Assembly (NCBI GenBank): GCA_022796725.1
Contig: JAAWJE010000015.1
Span: 1 to 45,408, forward strand
Source of the DNA: Clostridia bacterium
Lineage (GTDB): Bacteria > Bacillota > Clostridia > TANB77 > CAG-508
Reading direction: 5' to 3'
DNA length: 45,408 nucleotides
In this document: in pieces, positions 1 through 10,898 of the stretch
Position numbering within the stretch: the stretch's first letter is position 1
Layout of the letters: each line of letters opens with the position of its first letter
Position numbers and translations under genes: made by a program
Notes under the pieces: model-generated
What the model saw: only the letters and a program-made list of their open reading frames with translations
What the model was told of the DNA's origin: nothing
The model's database searches: none

Positions 1-308
1 ATATTGTTTACTTTTCAATGTACTTTTTTGTTCTTCAAATTTACTTCTCAGAACGTATTTAATTTTAGCATAACTACTTTGTACTGTCAACACTTTTTTA
101 AAAAATATTTATATTTTTTTAAAAATATAAATAAGCAATATTTTAATACTTTTTTTAGTAAAAAAGGTCAAAAAATAAAACTAGCTTTTAGCTAAATTTC
201 TTTCACTCTTTATTATTCATTAGTATTTTTTAATTACTCTTCTTAGTACAGATTTATTTTAGCATATACTAATTTTTAAGTCAATAGTTTTTTCGACATT
301 TTTGTAAA

Positions 309-343
309 AAATAATATACCTTATATTAAGGTATATTATTTCT
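309..343 (-). terminator. Intrinsic terminator downstream of topA
   Basis: Inverted repeat aataatatacctt-atatt-aaggtatattatt followed by T-rich run on - strand; overlaps the stop. Confidence 0.75.
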
Positions 344-2375
344 TATCTTTTTCTATCTCTTCTATTACTGAATCATCTTTTTTAGCTTCTTCTCCTTCTT
401 TTGGTTTGTTCCAAGAAATATAATCACAACTTGCAGGATTATTTTCACATATATAGTAATTTCTTTTTTTCTTTGTTTTCCTTATTTGAACTTTTGAACC
501 ACACTTTGGACATGGAACATCAATTATCTGAATTATTGGTTTTGCATTTTTACATTCTGGATAACCTGGACATGCTAAAAATTTTCCATATCTCCCCATC
601 TTTATAACCATCATTCTTCCACATTTCTCACAAGGTACATCTGAAACTTCCTCTTCTAATTTTACATGCTCTAGTTCCTTTTCAACTTTTTCTAATATAT
701 TTTCAAAAGGACTGTAAAATTCTCTTATAACTTCCTTCCATTCTTTTTTACCAACTGCTACTTTATCAAATTCATCTTCCATATTTGCAGTAAACTTTAC
801 ATTAATTATATCTCCAAAGTTTTCTATTAGAAGTTTATTTACTACTTTACCAAGTTCAGTAGGAATTAATTGCTTTTTATCTTTTTCAATATAATTTCTT
901 GCAAGTATAGTCGTTATTGTTGGTGCATAAGTACTAGGTCTTCCTATTCCTTTTTCTTCTAATGTTTTTACTAAACTTGCTTCTGTATATCTAGGTGGTG
1001 GTTCTGTGAAACTCTGTTTAGCATTTATTTCTTCTTTATTTAAAACATCTTTTTTCTTTAATATTGGAATACTAGCTATTCCTAAATCTTCTGACTCTGT
1101 TTCTTCATCTGAAGTTTCTACATATAAAGTCATAAATCCTTTAAATTTAAGTGACTGACCTGTAGTTCTTAAATTATATTCTCCTGCTGTTATATCAACT
1201 GAAATAGTATCATATATAGCTGATGACATTTGACTTGCAATAAATCTATTATAAATTAATTTATATAGCTTATATTGTTCAGGTGTTAAAGAATCTTTTA
1301 TATCATCTGGTTTTATATCTATATATGATGGTCTTATAGCTTCGTGAGCATCTTGTGCATCAGATTTTGTTTTAAAATATCTATTTTCATAATATTCTGT
1401 GCCATATATACTTTCAATTTGCTCTTTTGCAGCTTTTCTTGCTTCATCTGATATTCTTGTAGAATCAGTTCTCATATAAGTTATTAATCCTGTGGTTCCT
1501 CTATCTGGTATTTTTACACCTTCATATAATCCTTGAGCAACAGACATTGTTTTTTTAATAGAAAATCCTAATTTTCTTGATGCTTCTTGTTGCATTGTAC
1601 TAGTAATAAAAGGAGGTGTTGGGTTTTTCTTTTTCTCTCCTATATTTACATCTTTCACTATAAATTCTTCATTATTTAATTCTTTCTTTACTACATCAAC
1701 TTCATCTTTTGAATGTAATTCTATTTTTTTATTATTCTTTCCAATTAATCTTGATTCAAATTTTGTTTTTGTTTCCTTATCTGATACTATTGCTGTAATA
1801 TTCCAATATTCTTCAGGTATGAACTTTTCTATTTCTTCTTCTCTGTCTACAATTAATTTTACAGCAACTGATTGTACTCTACCTGCTGATAATCCTCTTC
1901 TAACTTTTTTCCAAAGTAGAGGACTTATTTTATATCCAACTATTCTATCTAATGTCCTTCTTGCTTGTTGAGCATCTGTTAAATTCAAATCTATTTTTCT
2001 TGGATTCTTTATTGATTGCTTAACTGTTTCTTTTGTTATTTCATTAAAAGTTACTCTACATATTTCGTTTTCATCAATTCCTAATAAATATGCTAAGTGC
2101 CATGCAATAGCTTCACCTTCACGGTCAGGGTCAGTAGCCAGATATATTTTTTTAGCAGCTTTTGCATCTTTTTTTAATGAATTTATTAAATTTGCTTTTC
2201 CTCTTATATTTATATACTGTAGTTCAAAATCATTTTCTATATCTATTCCCATCTTTGACTTAGGTAAATCCCTAACATGTCCCATTGAAGCAACTACTTT
2301 TGTACTGCCTCCTAAAAATTTCTTTATTGTATTCGCTTTTGCAGGAGATTCAACTATTATTAATCTATCTGCCAT
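336..2375 (-). CDS. topA: DNA topoisomerase I
   Basis: Translation MADRLIIVESPAKANTIKKFLGG..., Toprim DPDREGEAIAWHL, C-terminal zinc-finger motifs CEKCGRMM/CPKCGSK; start at internal ATG (2375) behind aaaggag. Confidence 0.97.
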   Translation of the reverse strand: MADRLIIVESPAKANTIKKFLGGSTKVVASMGHVRDLPKSKMGIDIENDFELQYINIRGKANLINSLKKDAKAAKKIYLATDPDREGEAIAWHLAYLLGIDENEICRVTFNEITKETVKQSIKNPRKIDLNLTDAQQARRTLDRIVGYKISPLLWKKVRRGLSAGRVQSVAVKLIVDREEEIEKFIPEEYWNITAIVSDKETKTKFESRLIGKNNKKIELHSKDEVDVVKKELNNEEFIVKDVNIGEKKKNPTPPFITSTMQQEASRKLGFSIKKTMSVAQGLYEGVKIPDRGTTGLITYMRTDSTRISDEARKAAKEQIESIYGTEYYENRYFKTKSDAQDAHEAIRPSYIDIKPDDIKDSLTPEQYKLYKLIYNRFIASQMSSAIYDTISVDITAGEYNLRTTGQSLKFKGFMTLYVETSDEETESEDLGIASIPILKKKDVLNKEEINAKQSFTEPPPRYTEASLVKTLEEKGIGRPSTYAPTITTILARNYIEKDKKQLIPTELGKVVNKLLIENFGDIINVKFTANMEDEFDKVAVGKKEWKEVIREFYSPFENILEKVEKELEHVKLEEEVSDVPCEKCGRMMVIKMGRYGKFLACPGYPECKNAKPIIQIIDVPCPKCGSKVQIRKTKKKRNYYICENNPASCDYISWNKPKEGEEAKKDDSVIEEIEKDKK

Positions 2376-2449
2376 ATTATAAACTCCTTTAATTTTCATC
2401 TTTATGTATTTTAATCTAATTTAATATTTTTTTCAAGTTCAATACAATA

Positions 2450-2490
2450 AAATATAGACATAATTTATTCCATATGTCTATATTTTACTA
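2450..2490 (-). terminator. Intrinsic terminator overlapping the murG 3' end
   Basis: Inverted repeat aaaatatagacata...tatgtctatatttt; U-rich tail on - strand. Confidence 0.6.
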
Positions 2491-3595
2491 TATTTTTTAT
2501 TTCTTTATATATTTTATCTTCTACATTATATGTTGCTATTGTAGAAGCATTTTGTCCCATTTGTTTTAGTTTATCAGTATCTTTAAACATATTATATAAC
2601 ATTAAAGATAAATTATCAGCATTTATTTCATTATTTAATATTATTTTAGCAGCTCCTATTTTCTCCATAACTTTAGCATTATCAATTTGTCTATTTGCTG
2701 ACATACTTGGAAGTGGAATAAATATTGCTGGTTTTCCTACAAGAGCTAACTCTGTTATCGTCATTGCTCCGCTTCTACACACTACTAAATCAGATATATT
2801 CATATAATCACTCATATTATATATATATGGAACTATTGATGTGTTTTCTAAATTATTTATATCATACTTATTCTTTTTTAGTTCTTCACTTACTATTTCA
2901 TATTGTTTTGGACCTGTTGCCCAAAATATTTGATAAGTCTTATTTCTTTTTTGTTTAATAAGTTCTATTAATGCTTCATTTATTTTTTGAGCTCCCTGAC
3001 TTCCACCAAAAACTAATACTATTGGTTTTTTAGAACTCAAATTTATTTCTTTGAGTAGTTTTTCTTTTTCTTCTATTGTTATATTTTTCTTTTCTACTTT
3101 AGTTGGTGTTCCTGTGACAACCACCTTTTCCATATTTTCTAAATAATTTTTTGTTTCTTTAAATCCTACTAATATTCTATCTAATTTTTTAGATAAAAAT
3201 TTAGTGGCCTTTCCAGGAAATGCATTGCTTTCATGTATGATTGTTGGTATACCTAGCTTATGTGCACTAAGTATTACACCGCCACAAATATACCCTCCTG
3301 TTCCTATTACTATATCAGGATTAAATTCTTTTACTATTTTTTTTGCTTGCTTAAAACCTTTTAATGTTTTATAGTTATTTTTTATAGTCTCAATACTTAT
3401 TTTTTTTGACAAACCATAAGCTTCTACTGTTCTTAATTTATATCCTGCTCTTGGTACCAAATCGTTCTCTATTCCTCTATTTGTTCCTATAAAAACTATT
3501 TCTGAATTAGGCTCTTCTTTTTTTATCTTATTGGCTATTGCAATTCCTGGGTTAATATGTCCTCCTGTCCCAGCAGCTGCGATTATCACCCTCAT
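2465..3595 (-). CDS. murG: UDP-N-acetylglucosamine-N-acetylmuramyl-(pentapeptide) transferase
   Basis: MRVIIAAAGTGGHINPGIAIA..., VVCRSGAMTITEL motif; located in dcw cluster. Confidence 0.97.
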   Translation of the reverse strand: MRVIIAAAGTGGHINPGIAIANKIKKEEPNSEIVFIGTNRGIENDLVPRAGYKLRTVEAYGLSKKISIETIKNNYKTLKGFKQAKKIVKEFNPDIVIGTGGYICGGVILSAHKLGIPTIIHESNAFPGKATKFLSKKLDRILVGFKETKNYLENMEKVVVTGTPTKVEKKNITIEEKEKLLKEINLSSKKPIVLVFGGSQGAQKINEALIELIKQKRNKTYQIFWATGPKQYEIVSEELKKNKYDINNLENTSIVPYIYNMSDYMNISDLVVCRSGAMTITELALVGKPAIFIPLPSMSANRQIDNAKVMEKIGAAKIILNNEINADNLSLMLYNMFKDTDKLKQMGQNASTIATYNVEDKIYKEIKNIVKYRHME

Positions 3596-3610
3596 ACGAT
3601 GCCTCCTTTA

Positions 3611-4753
3611 TTATCCTTCTTTTTTATTTGTTCTAGAAATATTTAGTAAAATACCTACTGTTGCAAGTTGTATTATAAGCGCTGTTCCACCATAACTGAA
3701 AAATGGAAGTGACATACCAGTTACTGGCATTGATGCCGTTACAACTGCAATATTTATTATTACCTCTACTGCAATTAAAGATGTTATACCAATTGCAAGT
3801 AGTCCTCCAAACATATCTTTTGATTTCATTGCTATTACAATTCCTCTCCAAATAAATACTCCAAAAAGTAATATTACTAATGTACATCCAACAAATCCTA
3901 ATTCTTCAGCTAATACTGCAAATATAAAATCATTATGTGGCTCTGGTATGTATAAATACTTTTGTTTGCTATTTCCAAGTCCTGCACCAAATAACCCTCC
4001 AGATCCTATTGCATATAAACTTTGAATAATCTGCCATCCTGAATCTGTAGCATCTGCCCATGGATTAAAAAAACTAAATATTCTAGTTAATCTAAAACCA
4101 CCTTTTTTTACAATATATAATATTCCAGCAGCAATTACTGGAACTCCAAGTTTTATAAAATAACTTATCTTTGTTCCTGCCATAAACATTAATAATACTG
4201 CAAGTACGCATATTACAAATGTTGCACTCAAATGGTTTTGAAATACATATACTATTATTATTATCGGTATAAGCCAAAGTAATGGTTTTAAAAAGCCTTC
4301 TTTAAATGTATTTATTTTATCTTTTTTTCTTGTTAAATACTCTGCATAAAATATTATAATTCCTACTTTAGCAACTTCAGATGGTTGAAATTTAATTATT
4401 CCTAAATCAATCCACCTTGTAGCTCCTTTTGCTGACGAACCAAATAAAAATATTAAACACAATAGTCCTATACAAAAAATATATATTATTTTATAATATC
4501 TTTTAAAAAATCTATAATCCACTTTTGCTAAAATGGACATAACAACTAACCCAATTCCGGCTGAAAATGCTTGTTTATATAGATATTTATAACTATCTCC
4601 ATACTCTGAAAGCGAAGTTGGAGAACTTGCTGACAAAACCATTATAATTCCAGTCAACAATAATATTAGTACTGTTACTAATAATATAAAATCAACTGGT
4701 TCTTTTGACTTTGTAAATAAAGATATTGTATCTTCTTTCTTATTACGAGTCAT
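3611..4753 (-). CDS. ftsW: FtsW/SpoVE SEDS-family glycosyltransferase
   Basis: Polytopic SEDS protein; GATRWIDLGIIKFQPSE, PEPHNDFIFAVLAEELGFVG, MSLPFFSYGGTA. Confidence 0.93.
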   Translation of the reverse strand: MTRNKKEDTISLFTKSKEPVDFILLVTVLILLLTGIIMVLSASSPTSLSEYGDSYKYLYKQAFSAGIGLVVMSILAKVDYRFFKRYYKIIYIFCIGLLCLIFLFGSSAKGATRWIDLGIIKFQPSEVAKVGIIIFYAEYLTRKKDKINTFKEGFLKPLLWLIPIIIIVYVFQNHLSATFVICVLAVLLMFMAGTKISYFIKLGVPVIAAGILYIVKKGGFRLTRIFSFFNPWADATDSGWQIIQSLYAIGSGGLFGAGLGNSKQKYLYIPEPHNDFIFAVLAEELGFVGCTLVILLFGVFIWRGIVIAMKSKDMFGGLLAIGITSLIAVEVIINIAVVTASMPVTGMSLPFFSYGGTALIIQLATVGILLNISRTNKKEG

Positions 4754-4770
4754 TTAAAAATTCCTTTCAT

Positions 4771-5739
4771 TTATATTATTGAAAACATCCCTATTATACA
4801 TAATAGAATTGTAGTTCCTGTAAAGACTCTTACAATTTTATTTTCATTCCATCCAGACAATTCAAAATGATGATGTATTGGTGTCATTTTGAATACTCTT
4901 TTTTTAGTTCTCTTATAATAAGCAACTTGTATTATAACTGATAGTGTTTCAAATACTGGTACTAATGCAATTATTGCTAATAATAATGGCATTTTCATAT
5001 ATATCGCCATACAAGATATCATTCCTCCTAAGAATAAAGAACCTGTATCTCCCATAAATACTTTTGCCTTGTTTAGATTATATATTAAAAATCCTAAACA
5101 AGCTCCAGCTGTTATACTTCCAAGTATTGTTATTTCTGGCATCAAATATACTGTTCCAATTGTTGCTAGAGTAGTTATAATAACTAATGATACCGTTGTA
5201 GCTAAGCCATCTATACCATCTGTTAGATTTACAGCATTTGTAGTTCCTAATATTACAAATATACTAAATGGTATATAAATATATATTGGTAAATTGATAT
5301 TTATTTTCAAAAACGGTATTATTATATAATTTTCTATTTTTACTATTAAAGTTAAATAAATAACATATAATATTGAAATTATTAGTAAACCAAGCATTTT
5401 AGATTTAGGACTTATTCCATCAGTATTTCTTAGTACTACCTTTTTATAATCATCTATAAATCCAATTGTTCCAAATCCGATTGCTGATATCGTAATAGGT
5501 ATTAATTTTTTTGCTAGCTCTTGATTATATATATATGTGATTATTGCAGAAATAATTACTGCAATAATCATTATTATTCCACCCATTGTTGGTGTTCCTT
5601 GCTTAGTTAGATGTGACTCTGGTCCGTCTTCTCTTTCTGATTGTCTTATTTTTAGCCTTTTAAGAACTGGAATTACAAATATTCCTGTAATAGTTGCTAT
5701 TATAAATGTAGCTATCAAGATTTTTATACTAAAATCCAA
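4771..5739 (-). CDS. mraY: Phospho-N-acetylmuramoyl-pentapeptide-transferase
   Basis: GTPTMGG, FIDDYKK, NAVNLTDGIDGLA, MTPIHHHFELSGWNE motifs. Confidence 0.97.
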   Translation of the reverse strand: MDFSIKILIATFIIATITGIFVIPVLKRLKIRQSEREDGPESHLTKQGTPTMGGIIMIIAVIISAIITYIYNQELAKKLIPITISAIGFGTIGFIDDYKKVVLRNTDGISPKSKMLGLLIISILYVIYLTLIVKIENYIIIPFLKININLPIYIYIPFSIFVILGTTNAVNLTDGIDGLATTVSLVIITTLATIGTVYLMPEITILGSITAGACLGFLIYNLNKAKVFMGDTGSLFLGGMISCMAIYMKMPLLLAIIALVPVFETLSVIIQVAYYKRTKKRVFKMTPIHHHFELSGWNENKIVRVFTGTTILLCIIGMFSII

Positions 5740-5751
5740 TTATAACACTCC

Positions 5752-7221
5752 TTATTTCATATTCTCTAGTATTTCTTTTACTATAGCCTTTTCATCAAAT
5801 GGATGTTTCTCATTATTTATCTCTTGGTATGGTTCATGTCCTTTACCTGCAAGTATAACAATATCCTTTTTTCCAGCCATAGTTACTGCCTTCTCTATCG
5901 CTTTTCTTCTATCAACAATAACTTCATATTTACCTTTAGTTTTTGAAACTCCTTTTTCTATATCTTCTACTATATTTTCTGGTTTCTCAGTTCTTGGATT
6001 ATCAGATGTTACTATTGAATAATCTGCTATTCTTCCTGCTATTTCTCCCATAATAGGTCTTTTAGATTTATCTCTATCTCCACCACAACCAAATACTACT
6101 ATTACTCTTCCTTTTGTATATGTTTTTACTGCTTGAAGAATATTTTGAAGACTTTCTGGTGAATGTGCATAATCTATCATTATTGATAAGTCTTTATTAT
6201 TTGGTATAAGTTCACTTCTTCCAGGTACTTTGATATTTTCTAATGCTGTTTTTATAATTTCAGTATCGCATCCATAATGTAATGCAATTGATATAGCAGC
6301 TAAAGAATTATATACACTAAATCTTCCTGGAATATCTACTTTCACTCTTTCGTTTCTATCTTTTAGTTTTACTTTAAAATCTACTCCAATATTTGTTATA
6401 GTAATATCTTTTGCTAGCAAATCACATAAATTATCAATTCCATAAGTCTTAACATCACATTTAGCATATTTTTTTACTTTCATTCCTCTAAAATCATCAA
6501 TATTTATATATGCTGTTTTACACATATCAAATAATTTTAATTTAGAATTAAAATAATCTTCTATATCAGTATGTTCTTTTTCACTAATATGCTCTTTTGA
6601 AAAATTAGTATATATTCCAATATCAAAATCACATCCATCTACTCTATGTAGTTTAAGTGCTTGTGATGATACTTCCATAACAACATACTCAACTTTTTCT
6701 TTAGCCATTTTTGCAAAAAATCTTTGCAATTGTAAACTTTCAGGAGTAGTTCTATCACTTTCTCCTAAGCTATCTTCACCTATAAAGTTTTCAATAGTTC
6801 CTATTAGTCCAACTTTTTTTCCTCCAGCTTCAAGCAATGTTTTTACCATGTATGATGTTGTTGTTTTTCCTTTTGTTCCTGTTATTCCTATAAGTTTAAA
6901 TTTTCTTGAAGGATTATCATAAAAATTACATGATGCTATTGCTAAAGCGTGTCTAGCATCATCTGTAACAATTACTGTAACTGTATTTATTGATTTTACT
7001 TTTTTTAATTTTTCTACATTCTCTACTATTATCGCTGATGCTCCATTTGCTATAGCATCCTCTACATATTCATGACCATCTACATCATATCCTGTAATTG
7101 CTATGAATAAAGTATTTTTTGTTACTTTTCTAGAATCGCATTCTATATTTTCTATATCAATATCTAAATTTCCTTTAGCCTTTAAATTTTCTAAACCATT
7201 TAAGATTTTTTTTAGTTCCAC
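5752..7221 (-). CDS. murE: UDP-N-acetylmuramyl-tripeptide synthetase
   Basis: GITGTKGKTTTSYM, IDYAHSPESL, TSDNPRTEKPENI. Confidence 0.95.
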   Translation of the reverse strand: MELKKILNGLENLKAKGNLDIDIENIECDSRKVTKNTLFIAITGYDVDGHEYVEDAIANGASAIIVENVEKLKKVKSINTVTVIVTDDARHALAIASCNFYDNPSRKFKLIGITGTKGKTTTSYMVKTLLEAGGKKVGLIGTIENFIGEDSLGESDRTTPESLQLQRFFAKMAKEKVEYVVMEVSSQALKLHRVDGCDFDIGIYTNFSKEHISEKEHTDIEDYFNSKLKLFDMCKTAYINIDDFRGMKVKKYAKCDVKTYGIDNLCDLLAKDITITNIGVDFKVKLKDRNERVKVDIPGRFSVYNSLAAISIALHYGCDTEIIKTALENIKVPGRSELIPNNKDLSIMIDYAHSPESLQNILQAVKTYTKGRVIVVFGCGGDRDKSKRPIMGEIAGRIADYSIVTSDNPRTEKPENIVEDIEKGVSKTKGKYEVIVDRRKAIEKAVTMAGKKDIVILAGKGHEPYQEINNEKHPFDEKAIVKEILENMK

Positions 7222-7306
7222 TTTCTATCTCTCCCATTTTTAAAATTCAGTTTAATTATATACTTAATTTTTTCTTTTGTATAGTATATTTTTCTTTTAA
7301 ATTAAT

Positions 7307-9274
7307 TTAATCTGTTTCTATTACTATCTCTTTTCCTTTTTTAATCTTCATTCCGTCTTCTGGTATTTGAGTTTTTATAATATCTTCATTTGAATAATTC
7401 CCTTCTCTTATTTTAAGTTCATATTTTTCCAATATTTTATTTGCTTCTTCAACAGTCATTCCACAAATATTAGGCATAATTATTTCTTTATCTTTCTTAT
7501 TTGAATTTTTAAGGTTCATATATGGTAATACTTCTGAAAAAACTTTTCCTGCTATTGGTGCTGCAACACCTCCTCCTTGATGTCCCCCTTCTCCTGTTGG
7601 ATTATATAATGTAACTAATATAGCAACTTCTGGATCATCTGTATTTGCAACACCTATAAATGACGTTACATATTTTCCTGTATTTACTCCATCTTCAGAA
7701 GTTCCTGTTTTTCCACCAATCTCATAACCTTCTACTTTAGCATTTTTACCAGTACCTTCTGATACAACTGAATTCATCATACTAAGCACTTTCTCCGATG
7801 TTTCTTTTGATATTACTTGTTCTCCTTGTTTTACTGGTATTTCTATTTTTTCCTTTGTTTTTGAATTTATAATTTCTTTTACTAATCTAGGAGTTATATA
7901 TTTACCTTTATTTGCAATTGTTGATACCATTGTTACCATTTGAATTGGTGTAACTTCAAACCTTTGACCAAAAGAAATTGTAGCAAGTTCAACAGGTCCA
8001 ACTTTTCCTTCATCTAAAAATATACTATTTGCTTCTCCTGGAAGGTCTATTCCTGTCTTCTTAAGCATTCCAAATTTTCTTAAGTATGAGTAATATTTAT
8101 TAACTCCAATTTTTTGGCCAAGTCCTATAAAAACAGGATTGCAAGAATTCATTAGTGCCTGTCTTAAAGACTCTGAACCATGTGGTCTATAATATCTCCA
8201 ACATTTTATTCTTACACCTGCAATCTCAATTCCACCACTGCAATTAAAAGCTCCTTCTTTATCTGTATCTGCTATTTTTTCTTCTAATGATGCTGAAGCT
8301 GTTAACAATTTAAAGGTTGATCCTGGTTCATAAGTATCACATATAGCCTTATTTCTCCACATTTCATTAAGGTATTTATTTTTATCCTCTTGGGAAATAT
8401 TCTGCCATGCCCCTTTTAATTCCTCTTTATTTATTTCAAATGGTTCGTTTAAGTCATATCCTGGATAAGTTGCCATAGCCAAAATATCCCCAGTTTTTGG
8501 ACTCATCACAACAATATTTCCACCATCTGTACACTCATTATCAATACAAGCATCTTCTAAATACTTTTCCACAATAGATTGTATTGTAGAATCTATTGTA
8601 AGTACTATATCATTTCCACTTGTAGCTTCATTATATATTTCTGATTCATCATTTAAACTTTCTCCTGACGCATCTACAAGTTTATCTATACTTCCATCAA
8701 CACCCTTTAAAATATCATCGTATTTTGCTTCTATACCATTTAACCCTTGATTATCACTTCCACAAAATCCTATTACTTGTGATGCAAGTTCAGAATATGG
8801 ATAATATCTCTTTGAATCTTCATCTATATTTACTCCTTGTGTTATATTGTTTTCTATAAGCCACTTTCTTAATTTATCTGCTTCTTCATTTTCTATTCTC
8901 TTTTTTATATTTTCTACCGAAGAATATCTATTAACTTTCTTTAATGTTTTTTCATAATCCAAATCTAATATCTCAGACAGAGCTTTTGCAACTTTTTCTT
9001 TATTATCCTTACTTATACTTTTGGGATTTACAGTTACAGATTCTACATTACTACTTATGGCAAGAATATTTTTTCCTGTGCTATCATAAATTGTTCCTCT
9101 TTTAGCACCAATATTTCGTTCTAAACTTTGTTGACCCAAAGCCATTTCTTTTAATCTCTTACCATCAATAATTTGAATATAAAAAATTCTAATTATTAAT
9201 GCTATTAAAACTATTACAACACATATAAGTTCAAAAAGCATTTTTCTCTTTGATTTTATTAAATTCTCATTCAT
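7307..9274 (-). CDS. spoVD: Penicillin-binding protein 2 / SpoVD-like transpeptidase with PASTA domain
   Basis: N-terminal TM, EPGSTFK, GGKTGTS motif and C-terminal PASTA-like domain (MPNICGMTVEEANKILEKYEL). Confidence 0.9.
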   Translation of the reverse strand: MNENLIKSKRKMLFELICVVIVLIALIIRIFYIQIIDGKRLKEMALGQQSLERNIGAKRGTIYDSTGKNILAISSNVESVTVNPKSISKDNKEKVAKALSEILDLDYEKTLKKVNRYSSVENIKKRIENEEADKLRKWLIENNITQGVNIDEDSKRYYPYSELASQVIGFCGSDNQGLNGIEAKYDDILKGVDGSIDKLVDASGESLNDESEIYNEATSGNDIVLTIDSTIQSIVEKYLEDACIDNECTDGGNIVVMSPKTGDILAMATYPGYDLNEPFEINKEELKGAWQNISQEDKNKYLNEMWRNKAICDTYEPGSTFKLLTASASLEEKIADTDKEGAFNCSGGIEIAGVRIKCWRYYRPHGSESLRQALMNSCNPVFIGLGQKIGVNKYYSYLRKFGMLKKTGIDLPGEANSIFLDEGKVGPVELATISFGQRFEVTPIQMVTMVSTIANKGKYITPRLVKEIINSKTKEKIEIPVKQGEQVISKETSEKVLSMMNSVVSEGTGKNAKVEGYEIGGKTGTSEDGVNTGKYVTSFIGVANTDDPEVAILVTLYNPTGEGGHQGGGVAAPIAGKVFSEVLPYMNLKNSNKKDKEIIMPNICGMTVEEANKILEKYELKIREGNYSNEDIIKTQIPEDGMKIKKGKEIVIETD

Positions 9275-9292
9275 CTTAAATACCTCATAAAA

Positions 9293-9316
9293 AATACTAT
9301 ATAGATATTTTCATCT
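9293..9316 (-). promoter_or_regulatory. AT-only hairpin just upstream of the spoVD RBS
   Basis: Inverted repeat aatactatatagat-attttc-atctatatagtatt with T run on - strand; possible attenuator. Confidence 0.4.
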
Positions 9317-9391
9317 ATATAGTATTTATATTCTTCTTTTATATTTAATATGTTTTTTCAAAAACAAAACTATATATATTCTAAGAAAAAT

Positions 9392-9431
9392 AAAAAAGCA
9401 CATTAATATTTATATATAATAATGTACTTTT
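9392..9431 (-). terminator. Intrinsic terminator downstream of ftsL-like gene
   Basis: Inverted repeat aaaaaagcacatta...taatgtactttt; T run on - strand. Confidence 0.75.
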
Positions 9432-9918
9432 AAAATAAATCTTTTATTCTCTCTAATAATGTTTTTTTCTTGTTTATTGTTTTATTTTCACTTTCTATAT
9501 AATCTTGTTTTGGTAAAGTTATATATACTGTTTGCTTATTTGATAGTTTTGTCATTCCTAATTTTTCTCTTGCTACTCTCTCTATATTGCTTAAATTTAT
9601 ACTATTTTCTATATTTACTTCAATTTGCTCATTTTCTTTTTCTATATTTGAAAGATCATTTTTTAAACTTTCTGTTTTAGAATATGCTTCATCTATTAAT
9701 GTATTTCTATAACTTATTGTAAATATTATTGTAAAAGTTGCTAATAAATAAAAAATTATTTTTGCTTTTCTTTTTGTTTCTGCAATTCTTTTATTTCTAT
9801 TTTTTTTATACATTTTATTATTTGGTTTATTTTTTACTTTTTCTGGTTTTACTTTATACTCTGGTTTTATTTTTCTAGGATTAGTATCATACTGATATTT
9901 ATATGATGTTTCACTCAT
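9430..9918 (-). CDS. ftsL: FtsL/DivIC-like cell division protein
   Basis: Basic N-terminus, single TM, coiled coil, ...NLSNIERVAREKLGMTKL; position between rsmH and spoVD; RBS ggaggtg before ATG at 9918. Confidence 0.8.
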   Translation of the reverse strand: MSETSYKYQYDTNPRKIKPEYKVKPEKVKNKPNNKMYKKNRNKRIAETKRKAKIIFYLLATFTIIFTISYRNTLIDEAYSKTESLKNDLSNIEKENEQIEVNIENSINLSNIERVAREKLGMTKLSNKQTVYITLPKQDYIESENKTINKKKTLLERIKDLF

Positions 9919-9934
9919 AAATACATCACCTCCT

Positions 9935-10868
9935 CTAGTTTTTTTCAAATATTCTAAGTTTAGCACTTTTACTTCTACTATTTTCTTTCTGTTCTTCATC
10001 TGATGGATATATAGGCTTTTTTGTTATTATTTTTCCTTCACTTACATAATTACACACACAATATGGTAGCTCAGGAGGACAAGTACATTTTCCTTCTGCA
10101 TCTATATAAGCATTTTTTACTGCTCTATCTTCTAATGAATGAAATGTTATAATACATAATCTTCCACCCGATTTAAGACATTTTATTGAATTTCTTACTG
10201 TATTATATAATGGACTTATTTCATCATTTACTTCTATCCTTATTGCCTGAAACACCCTTTTAGCTGGATGTGAATTTTTATTTTTACTCCAGTTTGGTAT
10301 AGAAGTTTCTATTATATCTACTAATTCTTTAGTAGTTTCTATTTGTTTATTTTTTCTATATTCACAAATTTTTCTTGCAATATTTTTTGAAAATTTTTCT
10401 TCACCATATTCAAAAAATATTTTTATAAGTTGTTCTTCTTTATATTCATTTACTACCATTTTAGCAGTTAATTCTTGTGATGTATCCATTCTCATATCTA
10501 AATTTGCATCTCCAATGTAACTAAATCCTCTATTTCTTTCATCTAATTGATATGAAGACACACCTAAATCAAGAAGTATTCCATCTACACTTTTAATCTT
10601 TAATTCATCTAATATATTTTTTATATTATCATGATTTCCATGATAGTATATTACATTCTCTAAATCTTTCATCTTTTCTTTTGCAGCAGAAATAGCTTCT
10701 TTATCTCTATCAATTCCAATAAGAAGCCCACTTTTTGATAGTTTCTTTGCAATTTCATAACTATGTCCTGCTCCACCGCAAAGTTCCATCTATATATATT
10801 CCATCTTTTTTTATATCTAAACCTTTTATACACTCATCTAACAGTACTGGATTATGCTTAAATTCCAA
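9935..10868 (-). CDS. rsmH: 16S rRNA m4C1402 methyltransferase RsmH, interrupted by +1 frameshift at an in-frame CGG
   Basis: ORF track shows only 9935..10789. The upstream frame from TTG (10868) behind gaggtg reads [30 protein letters not shown], then CGG (10778-10776); skipping one C gives [13 protein letters not shown]... Total 934 nt (3n+1). Confidence 0.93.
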
Positions 10869-10898
10869 TATATATAGCACCTCTTCTAAATTAATATA

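Noticed and set aside
1-300. 63-aa + strand ORF at the window start
   Set aside because: Extremely AT-rich, Phe/Lys low complexity, no RBS; probably intergenic.
3633-3887. Small - strand ORF inside ftsW
   Set aside because: Alternative-frame ORF within a conserved gene, no supporting initiation signal; likewise 4092..4277 and 12210..12407.
5537-6022. 161-aa + strand ORF
   Set aside because: Antisense to mraY/murE, no RBS; AT-rich shadow ORF. The same applies to other + strand ORFs antisense to conserved genes (e.g. 32275..32760, 38575..39006, 9459..9680, 22559..22888).
9935-10789. ORF-track start of rsmH at 10789 (MELCGG...)
   Set aside because: This is internal to the gene; the real N-terminus is in the other frame from TTG 10868.
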